DNA from: Actimicrobium sp035984655
GTDB lineage: Bacteria; Pseudomonadota; Gammaproteobacteria; Burkholderiales; Burkholderiaceae_D
Direction of reading: 5' to 3'
Assembly: GCF_035984655.1 (NCBI RefSeq)
Contig: NZ_JAXCHT010000020.1
Coordinates: 1-64,000, forward strand
Length of the DNA: 64,000 nucleotides
A model generated the notes under the pieces. It was not told where the DNA came from, ran no database searches, and worked only from the letters and a program-made list of their open reading frames with translations. Positions 26,849 to 35,106 of the stretch are shown one piece after another. Every line of letters starts with the position of its first letter. Within the stretch, counting starts at the first letter, position 1. Position numbers and translations under genes: made by a program.

Positions 26849-27892
26849 CTAGTTCACGACCAGGGATAGCGCAAGACGCTGCCCCTTGCTGTCGACCACG
26901 CTTGAGATCTCATGAAACACGCGACCCTGCACCCGATCCGGCAAGCGCACGTAATCAAGGCTGTTGGCGATGTCGTCACCCTTCAGGAACGCCCACACAA
27001 AAAACTGCAATGCCGCCTTGGTGCGCTCCGGTTGCGCCGTGACGCGCGGCACGAAGACATAGGTGCCGCCGGTAATCGGCCAGCTCGCGACGCCGGGCTT
27101 GTCCGTCAACATTTCCTCAAAATTGCCGGTCTTTTCCCAGCCGCTTTGCGCCAGCGCGGCCCGAAACGAGTTCGCGTTGGGGCGCACAAACGCGCCATCG
27201 TGATTCTTCATCTGGACAAAATTCAAATCGTGCTCGATCACATATCCGTAGTCGACATAGCCAATCGCACCGACGGTTTTCTTTGCCGTCGCGACGACTT
27301 CGCCGGAGCCTTTCACCGCCACCACGTTCGACGGCCAGGCAATGGTCGACTTGGTGCCGTATTTCTGCTTCCACTGCGGGCTCACCCGGGTCATGAAATC
27401 AGTCAATGTAAAGGTGGTGCCTGAGCCGTCGGAACGGCCGACCGGCACAATGGCAATCTTCGGCAAAGCGAGGGTTGGGTTGGCGGCGAGGATGGCATCA
27501 TCATCCCAGCGCAGGATCGTGCCGGAATAGATGCCAACCAGGATCGCCGAAGTCAGGCGAAGATCGCCGCGACCAATGCCCGGCAGATTCACGAATGGCA
27601 CCACGCCGGAAATCACGGTCGGAAAATCGATCAGGTTTGCCGCTTTCAAGCCATCACCTGCCATGGGCGCATCACTGGCGCCAAAATCCACTGTGCTTTC
27701 CTTGATCTTCTTGATCCCGGCAGAGGATCCGACGCCTTGGTACGCCAGCGTGACGCCGGTTTTCCTGGCGTATTCGGCGGCCCATTTGGTGTACAGCGGA
27801 GCAGCGGCAGTGGATCCGGCACCGCTGATTTCGACGGCCTGGCCGGTACCGGCGAGCAGAACGCAAGTCAGAAAAAACAGAGGTTTGAACAA
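26849..27892 (-). CDS. PstS-type phosphate-binding protein paralogue 2
   Basis: A TTG start at 27892 gives 347 residues, the same length as the paralogue at 24004-25047 and an aligned signal peptide (MFKPLFFLTCVLLAG). AAGGAAAT sits 6 bases before the TTG, as it does before the paralogue's ATG. No ATG gives a sensible signal peptide; upstream frame extension is low quality. The phosphate-pocket motifs GAGSTAAAP, GVGSSAG, DFGASDAP and GRSDGSGTTF are all canonical. It should bind periplasmic phosphate, but pstCAB is not near, so it must feed a distant transporter or have a sensing role. Confidence 0.87.
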   Translation of the reverse strand: MFKPLFFLTCVLLAGTGQAVEISGAGSTAAAPLYTKWAAEYARKTGVTLAYQGVGSSAGIKKIKESTVDFGASDAPMAGDGLKAANLIDFPTVISGVVPFVNLPGIGRGDLRLTSAILVGIYSGTILRWDDDAILAANPTLALPKIAIVPVGRSDGSGTTFTLTDFMTRVSPQWKQKYGTKSTIAWPSNVVAVKGSGEVVATAKKTVGAIGYVDYGYVIEHDLNFVQMKNHDGAFVRPNANSFRAALAQSGWEKTGNFEEMLTDKPGVASWPITGGTYVFVPRVTAQPERTKAALQFFVWAFLKGDDIANSLDYVRLPDRVQGRVFHEISSVVDSKGQRLALSLVVN

Positions 27893-28199
27893 AGGGATTT
27901 CCTTTAAAAAGATAAATGTCCGGAAGTACGGCGGCACCCGACGGCAAACACGGCCACAGAGTTGATGCCAGCCGCAGCGTCCACCACCTGGCCAGATCAT
28001 CAGCGCCGGGGTGCACTACCCTGTCGCTGCAATGGATTGCCTCGATGACCGGCATGGCATGGTCGAGGGCCGGCTGGATCGCGCTCCCGTCGGTACTGGC
28101 CCGGTCGCGCACGAATGCATTTTGCGAAGGGCATTGTGTCTCGAAGTTGATGGCATCGACGTACGGAAAGTCGAACGAATTCGCCCCGCACAAAATTAC

Positions 28200-28229
28200 T
28201 GTATAGAAATACTTGTTTTAGGACAACAA
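28200..28229 (-). promoter_or_regulatory. Possible promoter of the PstS-like gene at 26849-27892
   Basis: On the minus strand TTGTTG (28224-28229) and TATACA (28200-28205) are 18 bp apart. A transcript would have a leader of about 300 bases before the TTG start. Confidence 0.45.
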
Positions 28230-28249
28230 GATTGTAATGGCCATTTGTG

Positions 28250-28270
28250 ACAGTCGTGTGATGCGACTGT
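28250..28270. repeat. Perfect 7-bp inverted repeat (operator-like)
   Basis: ACAGTCG and CGACTGT are separated by 7 bp and lie about 20 bp upstream of the possible promoter at 28200-28229. The size and spacing suit a dimeric regulator. It does not match a Pho box as I know it. Confidence 0.55.
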
Positions 28271-28386
28271 TAATTCGACGTGGCAGGCTTCCTGCGGACA
28301 GCCAGCGTCACCATGGGTAGCCGACAACTCATCGCGACGGAACTGCTTGTCGCAGCAATAACGAGCGGCGAAGCTGCCATTCCGGT

Positions 28387-29571
28387 TCAAATCAAGCCGA
28401 TGTCGCGCGCCTTGACGCCGGCAAAAATGCGCTCGACCTGGCCGCTGTTGAGCCCGTACTGGCGCGCAAACAAGCCGCCCAGCAGCGCACGGTATTCGTT
28501 CATGACCGGGTAATCGCGATTCTGGAACAGGGTGGTCTGCTCAATGCGCATTTGCTCGCCGAGGATCTGCCCGCCGCGAATGCCGCCACCCAGCACCCAG
28601 TAGACCGAGCCGTGGCCATGGTCGGTGCCACGGTTGCCGTTTTCACGAAAGGTCCTGCCAAACTCGCTGACAACCACCGTGACCGTATTGCGCCACTCCG
28701 GCCCCATCTCCTGCGCGAAACCCGCCAGTCCGCGCCCGAGTTCCTCCAGCCGACCGGCCAGATAGCCTGTCGCGCCGCCCTCGCCGACATGGGTGTCCCA
28801 GCCGCCGACATCGACGAAACCGATGTTGTATTTCTCTTTCATGAGCCGGGCAATGCGTCGTGCTTCCAGTTCGAAGCCTTTGGTGGTGATGGCATTGCGG
28901 TTGGCGGCTTCCATTTCGCCGGCCACTTCCCGCATCACGTCATCGCGCACGACAAACCCTTCGGTGACCTGTTGCGCCAGCGGCGTACCGGCGTACATGC
29001 TGGCGATCATTTTGCTCTGCCGCACATCAATGCCCGGCTTGCCAATCGACTTCAGCGCCGTGTTTGGCACCGCAACCTGCCCCTGGAAAATCAGCGGCAA
29101 CTGGTCCGTAAACGCCATCCCATTGGTGCCATTGAGCGTCGCGGCGAGCCGGTTCAGGAATCCGGAGCGGTAATTGCGGGTGCCCGTTGCCGGCTGTCCC
29201 AGTTCGATCGTGTCCTGCGTTTCGAAATGGCTGCGCGAGATGTCATCGGTGCCGGCAAAGGGGATGAAGGCAACCTCTCCCGCCTTGAACATCGGATGAA
29301 TGCTGTCGCGCAGCGCCGGGTGCAAACCCCAGTCGCTGTTGAGCGACAGCGCACTGCGCAGATCGTCACTCGGTTTGGCGATGGCGATGTTCGGACGCGC
29401 CTCGTAATAAAACGGACTCGCTACCGGCACCACGACATTGGCGGCGTCGTAACCGCCGCGCAAAAACACCACCAGCAAGCGTGCATCAGTGGCGGGCGTC
29501 GCCCACAGACCACCCGCAACCGACACCAGCGGTGCGGCCGCAAGTGCATTGAGAAACGTTCGGCGATCCAT
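28387..29571 (-). CDS. DUF1501 secreted protein, Tat signal
   Basis: The 394-residue protein starts MDRRTFLNALAAAPLVS, a twin-arginine signal peptide. The DUF1501 core follows with LLVVFLRGGYDAANVVVP, FIPFAGTDDISRSHFE and VVVSEFGRTFRENG. DUF1501 belongs to the alkaline-phosphatase-like sulfatase fold, but the biochemical activity is not established. It is the usual partner of a DUF1800 gene, here 27 bp upstream on the same strand. AAAGGA lies ahead of the start. Confidence 0.87.
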   Translation of the reverse strand: MDRRTFLNALAAAPLVSVAGGLWATPATDARLLVVFLRGGYDAANVVVPVASPFYYEARPNIAIAKPSDDLRSALSLNSDWGLHPALRDSIHPMFKAGEVAFIPFAGTDDISRSHFETQDTIELGQPATGTRNYRSGFLNRLAATLNGTNGMAFTDQLPLIFQGQVAVPNTALKSIGKPGIDVRQSKMIASMYAGTPLAQQVTEGFVVRDDVMREVAGEMEAANRNAITTKGFELEARRIARLMKEKYNIGFVDVGGWDTHVGEGGATGYLAGRLEELGRGLAGFAQEMGPEWRNTVTVVVSEFGRTFRENGNRGTDHGHGSVYWVLGGGIRGGQILGEQMRIEQTTLFQNRDYPVMNEYRALLGGLFARQYGLNSGQVERIFAGVKARDIGLI

Positions 29572-29587
29572 GTTGATTCCTTTTTTT

Positions 29588-29611
29588 CAGCGGTACATTC
29601 AGCGGTACATC
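29588..29611. repeat. 12-bp tandem repeat that doubles a stop codon
   Basis: CAGCGGTACATT (29588-29599) and CAGCGGTACATC (29600-29611) are head-to-tail. On the coding strand this duplicates ATGTACCGCTGA, the last three codons and stop of the DUF1800 gene. Confidence 0.85.
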
Positions 29612-31137
29612 CAGTCGGGCGACGACAGCAAAAATGTATTCCATTCCTGCGGCGAGGCAGCCTGGTCGAGTGCCTGTCGGGTGGCTGGGCTCAGGCCTTT
29701 TTGCAAATGCTGGTAAAACAGCGCGTTGGCCAGCTGCGGAAACGCGGCCCGCTCAACCGGTTGCGGCCCGTCAGTCTTGAACAGTCCGGCGCTGCCGGAA
29801 CCAATTGCCCTGGCAATTTCAAATCGCGTCGTCATCTGGCCGGGACTGGCCCAGGCGCTCTCGGTCATCGGATAACCATCCGGCGTCTGATGCCCGTACA
29901 ACGGCTCGGCCATGCGGTTGAGCCAACCCAGCATCGGGCCCGCATTTAAAATCGGTTTCTCGTCGTAGGCCAGCCGCACTATCGAGACGACATAGTGCAC
30001 CGGGTCCTTGAACTGATGGCCCAGCGAGGCGGAGAATTCCGCCGACTTGAGCAGCGCATCCATGGTGGCGGCAATATCGCCATCGGTGCGCTGAAAGGTT
30101 TGCGCCATGCGCTCGACCAGTGCGGCCGGCGGTTCATCCGCGACAAAATACTGCGCCAGCTTGCGGCTGATGAACCGGGCCGTGGCCGGATGACGGCTCA
30201 GCCGGTCGATCGCTTCGTCCACCTCGGCCAGGCCACGGCCCTGCATGGACTTTCCGAGAAACTGTTTGCTGCCGTAATCATGCCGGTTGGGGTTGAATTC
30301 GAACAGGCCCTGATGGACGTACTGCGCTTGCAGCTCACGCTTGACGTTCGGCGCAGGCGCTCCGAGATTGACGCCGACGCCAGTCAGAATCCGCGCCAGT
30401 TCCTGCACATCCCGTTGCGCGTAGCCGCCGTTGACGCCCAGCGTGTGCAGCTCCATCAGCTCGCGCGCGTAGTTTTCGTTGATGTGATTCGCGGCGTTCT
30501 GTTCGTTGTCGAGGTAGCGCAACATGGCGGGATGATGCACGGTCGCGGCAAGCAGGTCGCGGAACTTGCCCAGTGCATGCGGCCGAATCGCCGTCTCTTC
30601 AAAATCGCCCACCATCGCTCGCAGGTTGTGTTTGCCCTGATGCACATTGAAGTGGTTCATCCAGAACCAGGTCAATTGTTCCTGCAACTGATTGGGCGAG
30701 TACAGGTCGCGCAGCAGCGACCGCGTAGCGGCTTCGCGGGCGAGCCGGTTGAGTTCCTGCTGATAGTTTTGTTGCGCGCTTTTTTTATCGTCGTCGATGG
30801 CGATGGCGTCAGCGCGCTTGCGGGTTTGTTCGAGCTCGAGCACCAGTTCGGCAAGCGGGCGCTGGCTGATCGTCATGGCCGCAATCTGCGCCTGGATTGG
30901 CCCCGGAAGCAACGTCGACGCTGGATGGAGCTGCTGCTGCAGGTATTGCTCAAGACCGACTGCTTCGGCCCGTTGCAACGCCGCGCCATTGATGCCCCAT
31001 GTCACCCGATTGAGTACCTTGACGGTCTCGGCGTGCTGGGTGGAGGTAACCGGAGCAATGGGAGCGCAGGCTGCGAGCGACACCGCCAGGCCGAGTGACA
31101 GGAGTCGAATGGAGCGGGGAGCAGAACGCAGTTGCAT
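29599..31137 (-). CDS. DUF1800 lipoprotein
   Basis: The 512-residue protein begins with a lipoprotein signal peptide with lipobox SLAAC (Cys24). DUF1800 features are LNRVTWG near the start, LTWFWMNHFNVHQGKHNLR, LDNEQNAANHINENYARELMELHTLG (in two parts) and FNPNRHDYGSKQFLGK. The family is found with DUF1501 and may act in a surface or periplasmic complex. The function is unknown. The stop is followed at once by a duplicate copy of MYR-stop. Confidence 0.86.
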   Translation of the reverse strand: MQLRSAPRSIRLLSLGLAVSLAACAPIAPVTSTQHAETVKVLNRVTWGINGAALQRAEAVGLEQYLQQQLHPASTLLPGPIQAQIAAMTISQRPLAELVLELEQTRKRADAIAIDDDKKSAQQNYQQELNRLAREAATRSLLRDLYSPNQLQEQLTWFWMNHFNVHQGKHNLRAMVGDFEETAIRPHALGKFRDLLAATVHHPAMLRYLDNEQNAANHINENYARELMELHTLGVNGGYAQRDVQELARILTGVGVNLGAPAPNVKRELQAQYVHQGLFEFNPNRHDYGSKQFLGKSMQGRGLAEVDEAIDRLSRHPATARFISRKLAQYFVADEPPAALVERMAQTFQRTDGDIAATMDALLKSAEFSASLGHQFKDPVHYVVSIVRLAYDEKPILNAGPMLGWLNRMAEPLYGHQTPDGYPMTESAWASPGQMTTRFEIARAIGSGSAGLFKTDGPQPVERAAFPQLANALFYQHLQKGLSPATRQALDQAASPQEWNTFLLSSPDWMYR

Positions 31138-31253
31138 CTGAAAATCCTTGAATGACGTTGGCTATTCCTGATGGCTCCGACATCAAACCACAAGCGACCG
31201 GCCAGAACGCATTCGGTTTTGTAAGTCCATGTAAGCAAACGGCGCCTGCAACG

Positions 31254-31281
31254 AAAAAAGACAGGATCAACCTGTCTTTTT
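31254..31281 (-). terminator. Intrinsic terminator downstream of the EF-hand gene
   Basis: On the minus strand AAAAAGACAGG / CCTGTCTTTTTT with a 5-base loop is followed by the T-run. It is close in sequence to the terminator at 26802-26833. Confidence 0.85.
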
Positions 31282-31310
31282 CAGTGCACCGCCCGGCTAT
31301 CGGAGGCGGT

Positions 31311-31676
31311 TTATTTCTTTGGTTCTGTCGCGGCCGGCTTCTTGTTCGAAGGCGCTCTTTGCGGCCCCAACATCTTTGGATCAACCATGCCATCCTTGTT
31401 TTTCGGCATGGCATCGAATCGTGTTTCATGGAATTTCATGAACTCTTCTTTTGAAATCAGGCCATCGCCGTTGGTGTCCATTTCTTTCATCATGCCCTGC
31501 ATTTCCATTCCGTGATGATGATGCATCGGCCTGTGTTCGCCGACCGCCTTGGCGCCCATTGGCGGTGCTCCGGCTGGCGCATCTGCCATTGGCGCAGCAG
31601 TATGGCTGGCGGCGAAAGAGAGCGAGGTGGCGCACAGCAGTGCGGCGCCGATGACAGCGGTCGTGATGTTTTTCAT
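31311..31676 (-). CDS. Secreted EF-hand calcium-binding protein
   Basis: The 121-residue protein has a signal peptide ending near LSFAA. A His/Met-rich stretch (HRPMHHHHGMEMQGMM) may bind copper or other metals. One canonical EF-hand loop, DTNGDGLISKEE, follows. A second loop, NKDGMVDPK, is degenerate. The tail is Lys/Pro-rich. Single-loop EF-hand proteins of this kind are common in Oxalobacteraceae, and their role is unknown. ATG 31676 is preceded by TAGGGGAT. Confidence 0.82.
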   Translation of the reverse strand: MKNITTAVIGAALLCATSLSFAASHTAAPMADAPAGAPPMGAKAVGEHRPMHHHHGMEMQGMMKEMDTNGDGLISKEEFMKFHETRFDAMPKNKDGMVDPKMLGPQRAPSNKKPAATEPKK

Positions 31677-31768
31677 GGGAATCCCCTAGGTTGCAAGTCG
31701 TGGATGAAGTAACAATGTCATCGTGCCAGATAACCAATTGAATACCGTGCGTTGGCGAACACAGCCGA

Positions 31769-32653
31769 TCACATCGTGCCCAATACCGTCGCCACAGTCG
31801 GGTAGCGCAATTGCACGCCCAACTCCAGCTTCATGCGCCGGTTGCTCATGCGACGCGACTCGGACATGAACGACAGCAGCAGCGGCGACACTTGCGATTG
31901 TAATGCCGCACGCGACAGGCGTGGCGGCCGCGGCAGCTTGAACGCATCAGCAACGGCGTCGAAGTAGTCGCCCATTTTCATGTTGGAGTCATCCGCGGTG
32001 TGATACACCCGATTCGGCTGGATTCGATATAGCGTGGTAGCAATGATGCGCGCCAGATCATCGGCATGAATGTGATTGGTGAACACGTCATCGGCGTCTT
32101 GCAACGCCGGCGTGCCTTTGCTCAGGCGCTCCAGTGGCAGGCGGTCATGGGCGTAAATTCCCGGCACCCGCAGGATCGCCAATCGTCCGGCACGCCTGCG
32201 CGCCCAGCCGCGCAGCACGTTTTCGGCATCGACCCGGCGCCTTGCCCGGGCACTGGCCGGCGCGACCGCACGGGTTTCGTCGATCACAGCACCGCCGCAG
32301 TCGCCATACACGCCGCTGGTGCTGACATAAACCACGCTCGTGCGCTCGGGTAAAATGGCGCACAAATTGCGTGTGCGGCGGTCGTGATCGCCATCGGCTT
32401 GCGGTGGCGCGAGATGCACCACCAGCGGTGCCAGCCGGGCCAGTCGCGCCAGGCTGTGTGGCAAATCCAGGTTGGCCACGATGGGAATTGCACCGGCTGC
32501 ACGCAGCTCGGCGCAACGCGCTGGCGCGCTGGTGACGGCGAAAACGCGAAAGCGCTCGCGCAACAACGGCAACAGGCGCATGCCGACATCGCCGCAGCCA
32601 ACGATCAGCAGACGCGGGCGATGCCATTTTTTGAGATGCAAACTTTTTTTCAT
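31769..32653 (-). CDS. NAD(P)-binding epimerase/SDR family protein
   Basis: From ATG 32653 the protein has 294 residues. The Rossmann motif is LLIVGCGDVGMRLL, near the YeeZ-like extended SDR group. It has VVYVSTSGVYGDCGGAVIDE in two adjoining strands and the HADDLARII segment typical of nucleoside-sugar-epimerase-like proteins. The YxxxK pair is altered. The substrate is unknown. On the minus strand TACAAT (32661-32666) ends 7 bases before the ATG, so the transcript may be leaderless. The divergent reductase starts only 12 bp away. Confidence 0.8.
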   Translation of the reverse strand: MKKSLHLKKWHRPRLLIVGCGDVGMRLLPLLRERFRVFAVTSAPARCAELRAAGAIPIVANLDLPHSLARLARLAPLVVHLAPPQADGDHDRRTRNLCAILPERTSVVYVSTSGVYGDCGGAVIDETRAVAPASARARRRVDAENVLRGWARRRAGRLAILRVPGIYAHDRLPLERLSKGTPALQDADDVFTNHIHADDLARIIATTLYRIQPNRVYHTADDSNMKMGDYFDAVADAFKLPRPPRLSRAALQSQVSPLLLSFMSESRRMSNRRMKLELGVQLRYPTVATVLGTM

Positions 32654-32660
32654 GTTCGGA

Positions 32661-32666
32661 ATTGTA
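32661..32666 (-). promoter_or_regulatory. Near-consensus -10 hexamer 7 nt before the epimerase ATG
   Basis: TACAAT on the minus strand overlaps the start codon of the divergent reductase. No clear -35 is visible at 17 bp (GGCAAC). Confidence 0.45.
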
Positions 32667-33694
32667 TGACTTTCCAGATTACGGTTGCCCCCAGCGGTCG
32701 GCATTTCACTTGCGATAGCGATGAAACAGTATTGAGCGCCGCATTGCGTGCCGGTATCGGCCTGCCCTACGGCTGCAAAAATGGCGCCTGTGGCAGCTGC
32801 CGCGGCAAGGTCCTTGGCGGCACGGTGGTGCACGGAGCGCATCAGGTCAAGGCCATGTCGCCGGCCGAGGAGCTGGAGGGCGCCGCGCTGTTTTGCTGCG
32901 CCATCCCGCAGACCGACCTGCACATCGAAGTGCGCGAAGTCGCCGGCACCGAAGAATTTCCCGTCAAGAAAATGCCGTCACGGGTGGCGGCGATCGAACG
33001 GCTGACCGATGATGTGATCGTGCTCACGCTGCAATTGCCGGCCAGCGAGAAACTCAAGTTCCGCGCCGGCCAGTACATCGAGTTCCTGCTCAAGGACGGC
33101 AAGCGGCGCAGCTACAGCATGGCCGGCGCGCCGCACCTGAGCGATCAGATCACGCTGCATGTGCGGCACCTGCGCGGCGGCCTGTTTACCGACCATGTCT
33201 TCAACACCATGAAAGAGCGAGAGATCCTGCGCCTCGAGGGACCGCTCGGCACTTTCTTCCTGCGCGACGACTCGGCGCGCCCGGTCGTGCTGCTGGCCTC
33301 GGGCACCGGCTTCGCCCCGATCAAGGCGATCATCGAGCAGGCCATCGAAGATAACACCGGCCGCGCCATGGTGCTGTACTGGGGCGGTCGACGGCCGCAG
33401 GACCTGTACATGCAGGCGCTGTGCGAGGAGTGGGCGCACACCCTGCCCTGGTTCCGCTACGTACCGGTGATCTCGCATGCCGAGCCACAGGATCAGTGGC
33501 ATGGCCGCACCGGCCTGGTCCACCAGGCGGTCATGGCCGATCTGCCCGACCTGAGCGCCTACCAGGTGTATGCCTGCGGCGTGCCGGTCATGGTCGACGC
33601 GGCCCGGCGCGACTTTGTCAACGCGTGCCACTTGCCGGCGGAGGAATTTTTTGCCGATGCGTTCACCAGCCAGGCCGATCTCGACAATGTCTAA
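32666..33694 (+). CDS. 2Fe-2S ferredoxin-type NAD(P)H oxidoreductase
   Basis: This 342-residue protein has an N-terminal plant-type 2Fe-2S domain (YGCKNGACGSCRGKV, then CCAIP for the fourth Cys). An FAD-binding domain with RRSYSMAGAP and an NAD-binding domain with LLASGTGFAPIKAIIE follow. The layout matches electron-transfer subunits of oxygenases and the AscD-like CDP-6-deoxy-glucoseen reductases, the name most often given to this protein in Burkholderiales. The electron acceptor is not clear from context. The gene starts 12 bp from the divergent epimerase, so its promoter must lie inside that gene. Confidence 0.85.
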   Translation: MTFQITVAPSGRHFTCDSDETVLSAALRAGIGLPYGCKNGACGSCRGKVLGGTVVHGAHQVKAMSPAEELEGAALFCCAIPQTDLHIEVREVAGTEEFPVKKMPSRVAAIERLTDDVIVLTLQLPASEKLKFRAGQYIEFLLKDGKRRSYSMAGAPHLSDQITLHVRHLRGGLFTDHVFNTMKEREILRLEGPLGTFFLRDDSARPVVLLASGTGFAPIKAIIEQAIEDNTGRAMVLYWGGRRPQDLYMQALCEEWAHTLPWFRYVPVISHAEPQDQWHGRTGLVHQAVMADLPDLSAYQVYACGVPVMVDAARRDFVNACHLPAEEFFADAFTSQADLDNV

Positions 33695-33701
33695 AAATAT
33701 T

Positions 33702-33730
33702 TTGACGCACTGCGCAAAAGGCTCTACGAT
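33702..33730 (+). promoter_or_regulatory. Sigma70-type promoter upstream of the argD leader
   Basis: TTGACG (33702-33707) and TACGAT (33725-33730) are exactly 17 bp apart, the best promoter in the window. It begins 7 bp after the reductase stop. Transcription should start near 33737. Confidence 0.8.
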
Positions 33731-33736
33731 CAAGCG

Positions 33737-33805
33737 ATGCACATGACACCACAACACGCGCGACGCCGGTCCCAGCTGCCCTCTTCAGGCAAGCCGTGCA
33801 GGTGA
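33737..33805 (+). CDS. Possible 22-residue leader peptide with consecutive Arg codons
   Basis: The frame begins at ATG 33737, right at the predicted transcript start, or at ATG 33743. It encodes MHMTPQHARRRSQLP followed by SSGKPCR and ends at TGA 33803-33805. Three consecutive Arg codons (CGA CGC CGG) and a final AGG stand out, because the next gene is an arginine-biosynthesis aminotransferase. An intrinsic terminator begins 18 bases after the stop. This is the layout of a ribosome-mediated attenuator, but no ribosome binding site or strong antiterminator is evident. A non-coding small RNA is the alternative. Confidence 0.4.
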   Translation: MHMTPQHARRRSQLPSSGKPCR

Positions 33806-33822
33806 GTGTTCGCTAATCTCGC

Positions 33823-33852
33823 AGCCACAGGCCGACCCTGTGGCTTTTTTTT
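33823..33852 (+). terminator. Strong intrinsic terminator between the leader promoter and argD
   Basis: The 9-bp stem AGCCACAGG / CCTGTGGCT with a 5-base loop is followed by eight T. It ends 30 bp before the argD ATG. No room for another promoter remains, so argD expression from 33702 requires readthrough. Confidence 0.92.
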
Positions 33853-33882
33853 CGCCCTGCTTTTCACCCGGAGCCGCTGCAC

Positions 33883-35085
33883 ATGGAATATAACCACGCC
33901 GACACCAACGCGCTGATGTTCATCACGAACCGGCCCGACATCGTCTTCACCGAAGGCCACGGCATGTGGCTCACCGACAGCACCGGCAAGCGCTATCTCG
34001 ACTACCTGCAGGGCTGGGCGGTCAACTGCCTCGGTCACGCGCCGGCCTGCATCAGCGATGCGCTGGCCGTGCAATCGAAAAAACTGCTCAATCCGTCGCC
34101 GGCGTTTTTCAACGCACCATCGATTGCGCTGGCCAATCTGTTGACCGCCAACTCCTGTTTCGACCGCGTGTTTTTCGCCAGCAGCGGCGCCGAAGCCAAT
34201 GAGGGCGCAATCAAGCTGGCCCGCAAATACGGCAGGAAATTTCCGCATGCCGACGGTGCCAATCGCTTTGAAATCATCACGTTCGATCACAGCTTTCATG
34301 GCCGCACGCTGGCGACCATGTCGGCCAGCGGCAAACCCGGCTGGGACACGATGTATGCGCCGCAAGTCGCGGGATTCCCGAAGGCCGAGCTCAATGACAT
34401 TGCCAGTGTCGAACGCCTCATCAACAACCATACCGTCGCCGTGATGCTGGAACCGGTGCAAGGCGAAGGCGGCGTAATCCCGGCCACGCGGGAATTCATG
34501 CAAGCGTTGCGCGCGCTGACCCGGGAGCGCGGCATCCTGCTGATCGTCGACGAAGTCCAGAGCGGCATGGGTCGCACCGGGACGCTGTTTGCCTACCAGC
34601 TCTCGCACATCGAGCCGGACATCATGACGCTGGGCAAAGGCATCGGCGGCGGCGTGCCACTGGCTGCGCTGCTGTGCCGCGAGGAGATCGCCTGCTTCGA
34701 ACCTGGCGAGCAAGGCGGCACCTATAACGGCAATCCGCTGATGACAGCGGTTGGCGTGGCAGTGATCGAGACCCTGCTGGCGCCCGATTTTCTGCCAACG
34801 GTACGCGAACGCGGCGAATGGCTGCGCCAGGGTCTGCTGGCCTTGAGCGAACGCCATGGACTGCAGGGCGAACGCGGCGAAGGCTTGCTGCGTGCGCTGC
34901 AATTGGGTAAGGACATCGGTCCGCAAATCGTCGAAGCCGCGCGCAAGCTGGAACCGGTCGGCCTGCTGCTCAATTCGCCGCGCCCGGATCTGCTGCGTTT
35001 CATGCCGGCGTTGAATGTGAGCCACGCCGAGATTGACCAGATGCTGGCGATGCTCTCCGATGTGTTGCGCATGCTTGGGCACTAA
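33883..35085 (+). CDS. argD: Acetylornithine aminotransferase family protein
   Basis: This PLP enzyme transfers an amino group in arginine biosynthesis (N-acetylornithine with 2-oxoglutarate). It has 400 residues, normal for ArgD. The class III aminotransferase motifs are FFASSGAEANEGAIKLARKY, SFHGRTLATM, LLIVDEVQSGMGRTG and the PLP lysine in TLGKGIGGGVPL. CCGGAG lies 10 bases before the ATG. Related transaminases (succinylornithine or 4-aminobutyrate) are alternatives. No other arg gene is adjacent; the leader upstream supports the arginine link. Confidence 0.85.
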   Translation: MEYNHADTNALMFITNRPDIVFTEGHGMWLTDSTGKRYLDYLQGWAVNCLGHAPACISDALAVQSKKLLNPSPAFFNAPSIALANLLTANSCFDRVFFASSGAEANEGAIKLARKYGRKFPHADGANRFEIITFDHSFHGRTLATMSASGKPGWDTMYAPQVAGFPKAELNDIASVERLINNHTVAVMLEPVQGEGGVIPATREFMQALRALTRERGILLIVDEVQSGMGRTGTLFAYQLSHIEPDIMTLGKGIGGGVPLAALLCREEIACFEPGEQGGTYNGNPLMTAVGVAVIETLLAPDFLPTVRERGEWLRQGLLALSERHGLQGERGEGLLRALQLGKDIGPQIVEAARKLEPVGLLLNSPRPDLLRFMPALNVSHAEIDQMLAMLSDVLRMLGH

Positions 35086-35106
35086 AGCGCGCCGATAAGG
35101 AATCCA

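Larger units (their letters stand above)
27893..28386. other. Long upstream region of the PstS-like gene
   Basis: This 494-bp region has no recognised gene. It contains a possible minus-strand promoter at 28200-28229 and a perfect palindrome at 28250-28270. A 174-codon minus-strand frame opens with TTG at 28193 and overlaps the PstS-like gene in another frame. It has no family features, so I leave it out. Confidence 0.5.

Noticed and set aside
27672..28193. A 174-codon TTG-initiated frame upstream of the second PstS gene
   Set aside because: It overlaps the PstS gene in another frame, has no ribosome binding site I trust, and no known motif.
28552..29949. A 465-codon plus-strand frame opposite the DUF1501 gene
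   Set aside because: The DUF1501 frame has a Tat signal and family motifs; the opposite frame has none and crosses two genes.
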